Of a stretch of 64,000 nt of DNA, positions 1 to 13,700 are shown piece by piece. Under the pieces are notes generated by a model that was not told the origin of the DNA, searched no databases, and worked only from the letters and a program-made list of their open reading frames with translations. The DNA is taken from positions 389,101 through 453,100 of the forward strand of contig JAAGOF010000023.1 in assembly GCA_010645155.1 (NCBI GenBank). The letters run 5' to 3'. The position numbers and the translations under genes were made by a program. The stretch comes from Tigriopus japonicus. Taxonomy: Eukaryota > Arthropoda > Copepoda > Harpacticoida > Harpacticidae. Each line of letters begins with the position of its first letter. Position 1 is the first letter of the stretch.

Positions 1-1843
1 GAACAGGCGATTTCAGAGTGAGAGTGGAGATCAGTTAGTGATTGACTAAGGAAATTGATTAATTGTGACATCTCATCCAATGTCGTGCAACCTACCGGGG
101 GAATTTGCAAATTAGATCAGGTAGGCGGAACGTCGAGTGAGTGTGGACATCCTTTACTGAAATAGATTCTGGCTTCAAACACCATTGGATTAAAGTGAAT
201 TAAAATGCATTATATTGTTTTAAAATCAGAGGATAAGACAGTACCTTTACGGATATAACGGGAAGAGAAGGTACAAAGAGCGGGGTTTCCAATTGTTGGA
301 TGTGCCTCTTCATTTTTTCGCATGTAAGTCTGTCATGTGACTCTCTGGTTCCCGCATGAAACTTCTTCTTCTTCTCATCATCGTCATCATCAAGATTCAC
401 TCCTAAGAGGCGCTATCTACTTTTGAGAGACATTAATGGACTTGGCAAGAATCGTCAGCATCGGTTCAAAAGTCATTGATCCGATGGAATTTACTAGCAG
501 ATTGGCTCGTTTCCTGATCAAGTCGAGGATGAATATTAGCCGACATGTGTTCGAGACAACACTACTGTTATTTCCAATGCTGCCCAATATCAGGTGGGTG
601 TTCGCATTTTGTGTGGATGGAATACAGTTGGACCCTTGAATTCTTCAATATTCTTCGAACGAGGAAGCTTGGACTCAAAAACGTATTCGTCATGAGCAGG
701 ACAAGACTTTTTGGTTGAAATTGTTCGGAGTCATGTCCAATTAAAAGTAACTGCTTTTATCAGTTTTTCAAGAGGGCTCCTAAAAACTGACAGAATAAGA
801 TTTGTGACGAGTTAACGAATGAGTTGCTGGTTAACATGAAAGAGCTCAATTGGGGCCTGTTTTGGGGGTAGCCCATCGACCTTAAATATGTAGAAAAATA
901 GACGAGGTACTTACCTAGGTGAGCCAAAACCACTAAAAGTTATTGATGACGTCGTGAAGAGTAGTTTTCGAATACACCTGTGCGTAATTGGAGTAATTTT
1001 AGCAACTTGATATTTCAAGTTTCAATGTCGACGGTGTCTAAATCTGTCTGACGTACATGATAAAACAGAATTGCACATAAAAGCAAATCGTTTGATCATT
1101 TTTTCTTTCTTTCAAAACTAGCTGCCGAACACTTGTGAATATATATCTGTGTTCGAGCGAATGTGTGTGAAAAAGTGACAAGGTTAGTCGGTGATGTTAA
1201 TGTATATTACTTTGAAATGGGGTCAGGGTTGCAGGGTAGTTTGAAATCTATGTGAGAAGACACAGTGCGTCAAATCAACACTTGAAAGTGGCGATGGCAA
1301 AAACTTGTGAGGCGAAAGGGAATGAAACGATGGCGTCTTCAAGGTTTCTGGAGTTATTTTGGATGTTTGAGCTGGGTAAGGGGACCAAAAAGCCACGACA
1401 AGGGTGATCGCCACTTTCCATTTCAAGTTATGTAAGGACCAAAACTTTCATCCTTCATACAATGAAACAAATCCCCTTGTTTTACTGTCCAAAAAAAAAA
1501 TCACGCTTTTTTGGTAAAGTGCAATGAAAAGGAAAGATGACGATTCACAAGCATGATATGCAACTTTGTCATATTTGTGTCCTCAGGCACTCGAAGATAA
1601 TGGATATCTCACGGCAATTTGGAGTCCGAGCCTCTATTCATGGCTAACTGCATGTTAACAAGCTTAGTCAAGGATCCTTCCTACTTTTGCTTTAGTCTCG
1701 TTTTGGTTCAAAGTTGTCGAGTCAACCGTATGATGTACTACTTAGTTTGGAATGTTGGCTGCTTGAAAATTGAAGTAACTTCCTTCTAAATAACAGTTTT
1801 TTAAGAGTGAAGTTGTTGGTTCCGTTGATCAATACCCGCTTAA
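1..1843. other. Upstream stretch without a recognised gene
   Basis: No reading frame here looks like a conserved protein. One candidate splice donor (AAG followed by GTTAGT) sits at 1182/1183 on the plus strand. It could end a non-coding first exon of the downstream btsz gene, but nothing in the sequence proves transcription. The rest appears to be ordinary non-coding DNA with short homopolymer runs. The true 5' end of the long btsz transcript may lie here or to the left of the window. Confidence 0.4.
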
Positions 1844-4800
1844 ATGGGAAGTTTACCATTTAACAACCAATTTCAGACGGGATCGACAGCGAATCTTGGG
1901 AAACAGCATCATAAAGCGATTGAAGAATGCGTGTGTGGGGATGTGTTGCCTTGTTTTCTCATTAGTTTCTTTTCTTTTCATTCAGGTGGTGGCTCTGGAG
2001 GCACTCAATCATCAGCGGCGCCTTCAAGCCAATTTCCCGCTCATTCTGGTGCTAAAAGCCAAGAGACAAGTGCCACAGCAACAAGTCAAAAGTCTCATCC
2101 CAAGGATCCTGGAGGGTTGAGTGTGATTGGCACCAAAGTGAATGTCCCCTCACAATCTGAGCAGGTTGGAGAGATCATTACCACCACCACGAAGAAAATC
2201 ACGTCCAAGACCAAATCGGTGACAACCACCACTGCCAAGTTCGCCCATTGTCAATCGGACCCAACATTACCGGAAGAAGTGAGTGCCGAGGAGGATCATC
2301 ATCATCTTCTTCATCGGAATGTGGGTTCAACCTCGACTGATCTTTCTCACAAACTCGTCCCAGATGGCAATGACTTCAAATTAGTGTTCATTTCGTCCGA
2401 CTCGTCAAAAGATTCCGAGCTAAATTCCTCGTTGGAAGGGGGAATCTCATCCGACCAAGAGAAACAAAAAAGGTCTTTGGGAGACAACAAACACTCCGGT
2501 GGAGAGTTTATCGACGACGAAATGGAATGGTCCCTAGGCTATCGACCTCCCATTAAGGCCAAACCCGATTTCATCGCTTCTTCGAGTCCCAAGCTTAAGA
2601 AGTTTACAAAGAGGTCGGCCCGGGAGGATCCCTCACCCCCGGCTCTCCCACCCAAATCAAAAATTTATCACAATCCACATGGTTTGGGAAGTGCCTTCCT
2701 CGATGACTACCACTTCATCTCGTCATCTAGCGGAGGTGGGAGTGTGGTGATGTCAGATGGTGAGAAGCTTCCAATGGCCCTTTCTTCGTCACCCAGTGTG
2801 GTGCATTCGATTCGGACGTCGGCCACTCGTGATCGCAGCAGTCCGATTAGACAAAGTCCCCGAATTCCTAAGGTTCATAACATTCCCATTTTGAGGGAAG
2901 ATCCACTCCCAACGATCCATCAGATCAAACGGTCCCGTTCTGCTCACTCCATCATCGAAGCCACTGAAAGTGAAACTAGTCAAGACTTTGAGGTACAGGC
3001 CATACTCCGCAAGCATCCCAAGCTCGTGGTGCCAAATGTCAGTCAGAAAGTGAACACGGGTGCTAATTTAACCAAGCCGAAGCGTACCACTAAGACAATA
3101 GTGGGCGCTGGTGGCGTTGCTGCAAGTAATGGTGTAGGGGATTTGCATAATACCTCGGCAGAGGTTGAACATTACATGAGCGCCAAAGGGTTTGCCTCGA
3201 TCACCAACAACGATGATCACCAAAAAATGTTGGAAATGGCCAAATCAGTCAATGCCAATGGTCAGCTTCATCACCACCACCACCTCTACCCAACTGGCAA
3301 CGTCAGTACCGCTGGTGGCTCAATTCGATCTTTTGAGGACCGTTCATTGGGCGAAATGTCAATTCACGACCAACTTGTCTTACTAAGTGAGCTTGAAGGA
3401 GAGGTTGAGGAGGACCCCAAAATCGAGCACTTCCGAAGTTACCTCCTAGCCGAGATCAAAGCCTATAACGAGTCCCATAAAGGCAGTGAAGGCCTCTTGT
3501 CAACCAGATCTCTGTCTGAAAGTGACCTCAGTGAATTATGTGGCGCCAGTGTTCAGGCTCCCTCACCAGACGAACTGCTTCGATCGTTTTCGCCATCTAG
3601 TGAGCAAACTGTTTTAAAGTCCTCTTCGAACACACGCGATGAAACGTCAAGCACCTCCACCGGTGACACAACCTATGAGAAGGAAAAATCAACGAGACGT
3701 GTGGCGCGCATGACTCAAGGCTCCCTTCCAGATGATGTACCTCGAGCAGAGGGGTCCCCTCCAATGTTGCCCCCTAAGAACCGCCGAATTCATTCAGCCA
3801 TCGACGGCGGTACCACCGGGGAAGGAGGTAGTGGCGGCTGCGGAGGTTTGAGAGTGCCATCTACTGGCCACCTAGGTCCTCAAGCACTTACTCAGATGAA
3901 AGGTAATGCTGGCATAAGGGCTCCTAGTGGCAGTGTAAGCAGTAGCCGTGCCAGTGGTGGAAGTAGTAGTGCCAGTACAAGCAGTACCAGCAGTGGCTGT
4001 ACCGTGAACAACAAATTTCAGTTACCTGAGACCTTTGTGGATATTGATCAGTGGCAGACTCAAAATAATCATGGAAACGGAGAACATTGCAGTGACAAAA
4101 CCAACAGAGAATTCAAATCAGAGTACAGATTGAGCTTAAATCCGACGAGTGAGAATCAAGGGGGGGTGTATAGGTCGGCGTCCTCCATTACAAGTCGACC
4201 CAAGGGCAAGGCACCCGTGGTGAAACCCGTGCGAAGATCCAAGTCTCACAAGGCTACTAGTGTGACCAATATTCTGCATGGTGGACCGGTGACATTCGTG
4301 AGTGTGAATAACATCAATCATTTGGTGGAATTAACGACACCAGAAAACCCGTGTTCTGAAGAACTATTCCAAGGCAGTCACACCTTGCCCAGGGCCAGTG
4401 GAAGCAATCGAACGGCCAAAACTAAGGCCAAAAGTAGTTGTTCGGATGACTCAGATGTGATTATAACCAATACAACTCACATGGATAGTGGAGGGAAAGG
4501 AGTGAGGATTCAAATCGGATCAGGGGGCTCATCTCAAGGTGGAACCAAAGCGGGGATCGCTCCTTCAGTTTTAAGTAGTTCATCTTCCAGTCATCAATCA
4601 CACCCACACGGTCGTTTTCCTAAGCAAAATTCTTCTGATAAGACGAAGAGAGCTAGTAAGGCTGTTTCTGCAACCCTAGTTGGAAGCAGCGGGATATTCG
4701 AGGAGAAACCTGATAACGTGGACAAGAATCGGATCGAGCAAGAATGTCAGACGAGCATTGATTTTCGTTATAGTGAATACGATACCCTCGCCTCCAACGG

Positions 4801-7800
4801 CGTGAGCAGTAATCCTTTGACTTCCTCCGCCCGTGTGAGTTGCCCTTCAAAAGTAATCGCGTCGACTTCCTCCAAAAATAAGAAAGGAAGAAGGAAATAT
4901 ACCCTAGAAGAACTCGAGGTGGAAGGCTTTGAACCCTCCAGTTGCTCGGAGTCGGAAAAACTTCATATTTCTGACGCCGACCTGGATGAAGACGACATCG
5001 ACTTAAGTTCTTTGATCGAAGGTGCGGTGGATGATGATGATGAAGAAGAGGAAGATGACGTAGACGAGGAGGCGTATGATGTGGTAAATTCTATTGCAAA
5101 CAACGAGGCCATGAATGATCCAAGACTTCATATGAAGCCTGTCCAAGTCTCTACTAAAATGCAAGGTAATAGTGATTCCAATCCACTTGGTGCACATCAT
5201 CAAGCTCGAATTCAACGTGTGGACGACGTGGTCTCGAGTGAGGATGAGGATCTCTTGTCTATGGCAGTTCATCAAGGCAGCTTGTCAAGTCACAATTTCG
5301 TGGCACTTCAACCTCATTCAGATACAGAAGCAGACTTCTTAGAGAGCTCAAAGGTGAATAACTCGCAGAAAAGAGGATCCTCTTCATCTTCAACATCTGC
5401 TGTGAACACCAGTGCCAAGTCACGAAATGGGGGTAGACCACTTCCACCACCGCAACCTGCCAGACGAAGAATGCTACCAAAGGAACCCACAATGAATACA
5501 GTGACTACTATCAAGAACACTGAAAAGCATGCCATCTCTTCCAGAGAGGAAGTCGAAAAATCCCAATTGTTGAAACTTCTACCAACTTCAGACAATTCGA
5601 ACCGGGTGTTGTCGAGTGGTAACTTGTCCATAGCAGCTGAAGCTTCAGACTTTGATAGTATCAGTACCACGTCGGCTTCCTACGTGGTGAACCACTCGGA
5701 CGTTGATTCCATTTTAAATGAAGAGTTCTCCAACAATACAGTAGAAGGGAATGACAATGAGACCAAAAGCACGGACGAGCGACAGTTACTCCCTGATAGG
5801 TTCCCTCCCCATATGTCAATAGACGCTCAAGCCACACCATCCCCATTGTCGTCGAAGAAGCAACAAGGACAGCAAATATCATCACCACCAGTACTACCAA
5901 AGGCGCTACCATCATCGACAACCTCAACCATCAATGACGGACAAGAGCATTGCGCTACAAACACCGTGGCTAAAGCGAAATCCGCTCTTGGACTACCTGT
6001 GTCCAGATCTAAGAAAAAGGAAGGAGATGAACTCCCTCAAGGCACCAAACTTGCGCCCTCCTCTCCTATTCAAGCAGGGAGAACGAGGCCTGCCAAAGAA
6101 GTCGGGCCCGAAAATCAAGTGGAAGAGAACGAGCAGAAGGAGCAAGAGTTGGAGGAGGTCCGCTCTGCGTCCGATTCTACGGCAGTTGTTAGTGAAGAGA
6201 TCCGGAGTGAACAAGGGCCTCCTGTGAAATCTAGTCGGAAAGAAAAGACAGTAGAGATTGAGCCTGAGGCCCAAACAAGTGACAATATTCCCACTGAAGA
6301 GCAAGTGAATGCTGATAATAATGACTTAGATGACCTAGTTGAAGCGACCAAACCAGGGGAACATAATAGCCCTCAACAGGAGTTGAAACAGAGAAAGGGG
6401 TCGGTGTCCGATTTGATTGCTCGTTTTGAAACCTCGCACTCGAAGAAAATCAGTTCCAGTTCCAGTACTTCCAATGTGGATAGCCTTCGATCCACTCGAA
6501 GTGTGACTCCCGAGCGGAACTCGCGTTCTATCACGCCAGATCAAAGGCCGTCCAGTGCAAATGGTCAGTTCACCCGATCAAAGTCCGCCACACCTTCTCT
6601 TAGTGGCTTAGCAGAGGAAAGTGAGAGCAAGTCTGAAGAGGTCCCCAGTGAGCGGGGCCCAATAGGATCGCCCATACCCGAAACCGACGAAATCAATATT
6701 GAACATGAATTAGAGCCTGAACCTGAGAAGGAGAAACCGAAACCGGATACTGATGAAGCATTAGAAACATTGCCACTTGGCGCCGAAGCTTTGACTTTGG
6801 AACAAGAGCCAACAGACGAAGTATCTGGAGAACCAGGAGAACCTTTAGATTTAGAGGGCCTGGATGAGGAAATGGCAAAAACTCTAAGGAACCGCAATGG
6901 TGGTTACACCAGCTACGTTTTTATTAGTTCAGATCCAACTCAAGATGATGCTTCGAGTGTGGTCAGTGTTGGAAGTAATAAGAGTGTCGGCGATAATAGA
7001 GTGCGGGTGAATATTAAAGAGACTGGAGCCAATTGCGTAGTTCTACAAGATGGTCGAGCTTCGAACATCAGCATTGTCTCCACAGAAAGCTCCGAATTGG
7101 GGTCCCCCACGTCGCCCATAAATGGGAACGACGAGGACGAGTTGTTCATGCAAAGACCACAACAAGTCCCCGAGTTACCCGCCAAGATTAGGTCACGAAA
7201 TGGTGGTGTGATTGATTTGGCGCAACATTTCTCACCCCCGCCATCATTAGAATATCGTGCTCGTGCACGAGGTGGTGAAGTCCCAGAACCTTTTGAGGAC
7301 GAGTTCCTCAACCGAAATGAAGACACTCCATCTCCTCCTGGTGATGACGCTCAAAATGATAGAAACGGTTTGGCCAACTACTTCACCAATGCTTTGGAAG
7401 CTAGTGGTCATCCCTCATCTCGCCGAGGACGACCCCCGGTGATTCGAGCTGCAGATCGCGCCGCTCGAACCCGGCAACATCAAATGGCTCCAGATCAGTT
7501 TGATGATGACGATGATCATGATGGTATGGAAGGACCTGTGGATGGGGAGGGTCACGATTACATGTACGATGAAGATCATGAGTTCCAAATCAGTGAATTG
7601 CATGACAGTAGTCATCCCTATGACGAGGAAGACGTATTGTACTCAGACGAGTATGACCCTAATTATGAAGTGAGGTACGAATCGGGGGAAGAAGATGAAT
7701 ATGGCGAAACAGTGAGAGAATATCCAATGTGCCAACCTGTTTACGACGACTCTGGGGATGAATACAGTGAAGGTGAGCCCCTGTCATCTGGGGATGAATA

Positions 7801-10769
7801 CTTTGATCGCGAGGAAGAACTTCGAGGCTATAACCGACAAATTGACTTCACTCTTCACACCATCCTTGAAGAGAGCTGCGAGGATTCCGAATATGAATCC
7901 AGAAGCCTAGAGCAACATCAGCAACAAAAACGCCAATCTGATCCGTCGGCCTTGGAACGTTACTTCTTTTATGACGTGGGAGGTGGCAATGAAGATGATA
8001 CCTTTTCTGAGACCTCTTTGAACACTACCAGCGAGAGGACTCATGAAGAGGAGGATTTGAGCATTGCCGCTGAGGAGTCTGCTTCCAATCGGTACGACAA
8101 GTACTTTGCTCCTCCTCTTGGAAATGGTCAGAACAACCCCGTAGAATCATTGGAGATGATTAGCGACGTTCAGACCGACGATGGAGGCTCGGTTGGCTCG
8201 GAATCTGATGGCCAACGAAGTCCCAATGGCTTCAACAAAAAGAAGAAAGTGATCCGTTCCAAGGGCTTCCGAACTGAGCGACTTTCAGACCGTGGTGAGA
8301 GTGACAATGGCAACTCCAACGTAGAAGATGACCCTCTTCATCGGCCTTTGGAGGCAAGCTATTCCAACTCTAGTGACGATAGCCACGCTCAAATATCCGG
8401 TGAGACTCAATTCGACACCATGAAACGAAAGAAAAAGCAACCTCGTCGCACAAGCGTTGAAGACCGCAAGAGTGATGGTGAACGGAGTGCCGATAGTCGT
8501 AGACCCAGTGGTGCCTCTGTTGAGCAATTGGGAGTCATAAATCCATTGTTTAAAGCACCCATCAATGTTGAAGATTCCTTGAAGAAAGACGGAATCAGTC
8601 CCAAAGGAACTCCTCCCATAACACCTCTTCCATCACAGATCATCGAAGTTCAACCGGCTTCCACCTCATCGGGTTCTTCTCTGGAGCCTGTTCTACAGCA
8701 GAGTGCTTCTCCATCGGGTTCTGAGAAGGAATTCGATTTGATGAAGCAAAGCAAGAAGTCCAAAGCCGCTCAATTACTCCAAAGGGAGTCCAGCCATGCC
8801 TCACCAACGGGTTCACCTCCTGTCAATGGGCCTGTTCGTAAACACAAGTCCCGTGACAGCGGTTTCGTTGGCAGCACTGACGATCTCTTGCGTAATGAGA
8901 CCAACCAAGTGGGTGTGACAAGTAGTGATAGTAATCATAGCTTGTCGGACCATGAAAACGAGAGGAAGAACTCTCAGCCACGATTAGAGAAATTAAGTGA
9001 AGTGAGTGAGAACACTGAAGATGATGCTGAGAATCATCAACAGCATCTGGTTGACATTGCGTTCGGTAAGGGTGACATCAAAGCTGAACAAATTGTGAAC
9101 TTCCAGTTGCCTCGAAGAGAATCTCCAGAGGCAATGAGGGGACCTCTGAACCATAGTCAGCTGGTTCGTAAGGACAGTTTCCAAAACTGGAGTTCCGATG
9201 AAGACACAAATATCATGATGAACCGAATGAGATCCTTCTTCAAAGGTATTTTGGCTGGCCATCATGGTGTCACACCCGAGTCCAAAGAAAAACCACCGCA
9301 GATTCTGGCTTTTGAAGAGCAACTCACAAAGCTTATGCGAACCGTTCCTGGCATTAATGAGGATCAAGTGAAGGAGATTGTGGAATATCTCTCCAGTGAA
9401 GACACTTGGAGCGATTCCTACGACTCCTCTGACTACACGAGTAGCGATTTAGAGGGTGCCTATGGCTATATTGACGCTGATATACCAGATCTGAACATTT
9501 CGCCAGAGATCCAACAACAAATCTCTGCTAGTTGCCAAGAGATCATCCAAAAGTTCGACACAGGATCGTCTGGAGCCCCTCAGCATGCCAATTTGAGCGT
9601 AGATCAAGACGAATTCCAAAAGGAGGCAGCACTCATGTATCAACAACTTATGGCAAAAATGCAACAGAACCAGATGGAAAAAGAGCTCCATCGTCAGGCA
9701 TCTAAATCAACCAGGAACTCACCACCCATTGCGGCAAAAGTTATGCAGCACATAAGCACTCGACTTGTCGCCTTAATGCACGAGGCTGGAGGAGTGAATA
9801 GTGATGGAGGTAATTCATCTCCAGCTTCAATCACCGAGACCACTTCGGGCACATTCTCTGACCGCCGACAAGTTGGTCCACCAACTCGTAGATACAAGAG
9901 GGTGGTTCCAGAAGATAAGAAAGGGGACGATGCCCAGGGTCCCAATATCAACGCACATTTGAACAAGTCTTCATCTAAGTCCGTCGAGGCTTTAACAGCC
10001 AACTCATCCAAGAAGACTGCCAACGACTACGACGTTTGGCAAGGTGTGGCCAGGGATTCTAATCAGACCCAGGGTCAACCTCGACGAGGTTCCTTGGGAA
10101 TGGTGAAAAGTCAAATGGAATCACTTCAATCCCAATCATCGAGCTCGATCAATGAAGATGAGCGTTGTAGCTGGAAAGGTAGTTTTGAGTCCACTCTGGC
10201 CGCGGATATATCAACCAAACAACGGCGGGTAGGAAGCAATAGCGAATTAAATTCATCCTCCATAGAACAAATTGACAAGTCTCGATCCGGTTCCAAATCA
10301 GCCCGTGGAACTCGCAATTCATCCCGTCCAACTCCTTCAATTGTCCATACAGATTCCGAAGACGAAAGTGTGAGAACGAGTTCTCAAAACGATCCCAGTG
10401 CCAGTAGTACCCTCCCACGTGAACATTCATTGCATTCATCCAGTTCATCCTCAGTGCGTTCTTCAGTGTCATCTCGGCATTCGACAAACTCTCTCCCGCG
10501 ATTGGGAACCAGTGCCATTAAGAAATCCAGAGCTCCCCAAGCCCCCACATCTACCGCCACAGGCCCGAGTCAAATCATGACTACGACCGTGACCTTGGCT
10601 GCAGCCTTGTCTGCTGGGCCTAATGGCGGGGGAAGTGGGCCCAGATCGGCTCGATATCGACCGCCCGGTTACAAGCCCGCTCCTACACGAAAAATATCCC
10701 CGTCTATGGGCCATGTGCTTCCTCAACGCAAGACGAGTATCGAAGGCGTGTTTGTCCAGCGATTTAACG
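1844..10769 (+). CDS. btsz: btsz giant exon (disordered N-terminal region)
   Basis: This 8.9 kb open frame ends at a donor (AAC G|GTAGGT) after residue 2975. Reading through the donor adds only a short tail and stops at 10885. ATG 1844 is the first Met of the frame. A strong acceptor (TTTTCATTCAG) at 1985 is in phase 1, so in some transcripts the exon may begin at 1986 and take its start codon from an upstream exon. Visible content: proline motifs PPALPPKSK (~residue 264) and [12 protein letters not shown] (~1200), an Asp/Glu run at ~1059-1080, many Ser/Thr tracts, and an Asp/Glu/Tyr-rich region at ~1890-2050. The only block that looks folded or conserved is ~2460-2640, which includes a helix-like stretch, a [19 protein letters not shown] motif, and further helical segments ([21 protein letters not shown]). 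It probably acts as a scaffold or adaptor segment. No catalytic domain is seen. Confidence 0.85.
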
Positions 10770-13700
10770 GTAGGTTTCAACATCTCTTCATATCATTATA
10801 TTCTTCCATATGTCGACTTTGCCCATACGAGGTGTCATTACAGCGACCGGAAGGTGAAAAAAATGCCGACAAATGCAAAGATTGACTTGATAAATTGCGG
10901 GAATTCACGATTTAGGCCCATTCTTCCTCTAATGACATGGTCGAAAATTCTTATTTATCTTTGACCGCATTTCGTCTCGAGTCGGCCATGATCGCTTTTC
11001 GAGTCGGGATCTTTTATTTTAGGCCACACTTGTAATGAATGCTCGGCCAGCTTGGATCATTAAGGCGCTGTTTTGTTCACGAGATTTGCACGAATAAGGC
11101 GATTGAATATAAAAAGTCTGTACATATTTGGCATATCACCCCATCGCAAGGCCTTGCTCGACAACTTGTCGTTATCAAAATTCTGCATTCAACGGTCCTA
11201 AATGCCCAAAATGTTATCCCCCTCAAAGTCACACTTCAACGACCATTCAATTTCCATCAAATAAGGTCATTGGATTTCGGCTAAAAAACGGAACATGTCA
11301 GGAAAGAAACGCACAAGCTTTAAAATAGAATGTAATGCAACAAAGATGCTTCCTTCCTTTCATTCAGACGTGGTGCGAGCGACGAAAAAATGCATCTCTC
11401 TCACCTCGACCAAGCTCCTGTTTGAGTGATTCAGTGGAAAAAAGTGACCTTCTTCTCTCGCACTCGTCGAGTTTAATCGTTGAGGGAATTTCGTTTCGTC
11501 AGCCAAGAGGTCCATTAAAATTACATCAATTCATTGGCTTAGAAGTAAGCATCTTTTTGCCTCGTTTGAGACCCTAAAGTCACTTTTGAATATTTAGAGG
11601 CTTATCTACTGGCATCTTCAGGTTTTGCTTGAGGTTGACTCATGATGTGCGTGTGTTCTTTCTACGTACTAGAACCTGTCCAAAGTCCATCATGATGTCA
11701 ACTTGGTGTGCTAGAAACATCTTCCACCCGGATCTATCAAGACGCAAAGGTTGTTTTAGGTAGCACCCCGTGAAATGGACGATAATAAGTGGTAGATATT
11801 TTGGTGTACTATCCTCCTTGGTTTGACCATTCACATTTTCTTAAAACCCATTAAGGCAATGCTACGTGACATTCGGAACTTTTCTTGTCACTCATCTCTT
11901 AGCATTGTGGTACTAACAATTTGTTGTCTGGAGACATTCCATTGACGACGGGTTCCAGAGTCCTTCATTGGGATCTGTCTTGGTCATGCATGCCTTTCAC
12001 TGAACGTAAGTTTGGAAGCCGTTTCGTTAATGTCCATTCAAATGTCTGAGATCTTTTCGCCCTCCCTCATCTCACCTGAACTTCAATTTGAATGAAAGAT
12101 TAAAGCCTTGTCTGTGTGAGAGAGAGAGAGTAATTTGGAGGATGCTGCTTGCTCCGCTTGCTTGGTGGGTTCATTGTGAGAGCATCAAAGCGAAAAGCAC
12201 TTACCATCACCATCGCCAGTTCGTTCCGAAACTCAGGGTCAGCAAATAACAAGGATAAGCGACGCAATCTTGCAATGAGATTCAATTCTGTACGCATTTC
12301 TGACTTGAAGAAATGCTTCTGCATGGAAAAGGTAGGATTTGGGGTACCCTCTATGTCAGGGGTCGGTAACCACTTATGGGCCAAGGCCCACGAAATTTGA
12401 TTCGTGTTGTCAGGGGCCCAAACAGGCATTGGTAGGCTCTGGGGTCCACAAATTTGCGGTCGAAGAGCTTTAGGCCCATGAGTACAGTACTATGAATGGC
12501 TCTCGGGGCCACTATTTTGGGCTTTCTCCATAGCTCTTGGGCCCACATTTGGGCCGCGGCCCAATGGTTGCCGACCCCTACTCTCTGTACACTCTCCTGT
12601 TCCACTCTCTCCAAGTTGTCTCGATGACAGTTCTGGTTAGTGGTTCGAAATAGGGATATTGATGGCTTATTGGCATGGCATGGTCAAGCACACACTCATC
12701 TGACCTGAATACTGATGAATAGGTCAATTTCCAAGGTAGTCGTTAGATCTACGTACGTCACGCACCGGAAATCTGTGAAATCAGGTGTCTTGAGCGATCT
12801 TTCGGAATGTTTCTTCGTATTCATTTTTTGGCGGTCAAATGCCTATTCACGGGCAAATAGTGCCTAGATCGAATATCTCACAGTCCCCTGACGTTTTTGG
12901 CCCAGTCAAAATAGCTGAGACGGATATTAAGTTACTCACAAAAGATCCACCGACGGACAAGGCCTTGAACGGAATTACGGTTTTTGTTGACCACTCGGGA
13001 TTATCTTGGGTTAATCCGGGTCGGAATTAGTCAAAAGCTTTGGCGCTCATCCACTGTAATTCACTGCACAACTCGTTAGAACGTCATTTTTGTCCGAGAA
13101 TACGTCGTCATATTAAGTTTCATATCCTAATTCCTTTTATGATCGAGTCGTTCCGGAATTTCCTTCTCCTTGACTCGTCACCGGAACAATTGATCAAGGT
13201 ATACCAAAATTGCCCAGTCGCACGGCAAACATTTTTTTAAATAAAAGACGGAAAACTGAAAGTATCCCAATCTTGATGACGATGACAAGGCTTTGGGATG
13301 TGCCAGAACCTAGTAAGAGGACATAGGGGAAGACTAGGCATGTCTGCTATTTTTGACAAATGACCCTAGATTCTTACCTATCAACCCAAGACAATTTAGA
13401 AGCTCTGTAATTCTATTCTCGTCCTCATCCGTGTTGGTCTTTTGATGCTTAGTATCAAAAATGATCGTAAAACGAAAAATTTGAAGGAACTCATAAAGTA
13501 CGATCTTTGTTAAACAATGATAGAAGTAAATATGTGGATATTACATGCCCAATTTGTGTGTCCTGTCCTTCGACTAAATATGGGATGAGCATTTATTTCG
13601 AAATAATTTTAGTTGTGTCTCCAAAGACCCGGGGTTCAATGTCAAATCCCTGGCCACCAAGCACGAATTTAAGTTCCGGGGTTAATTGCTCCTGTCTGTC

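Noticed and set aside
4653..6897. Several minus-strand frames of 65-118 codons inside the giant exon
   Set aside because: They are shadows of the Ser- and Glu-rich plus-strand coding frame, since biased codons leave antisense frames open.
10770..10885. Read-through C-terminus of the giant exon
   Set aside because: A consensus donor at 10770 and perfect in-phase continuation at 37872 make splicing far more likely.
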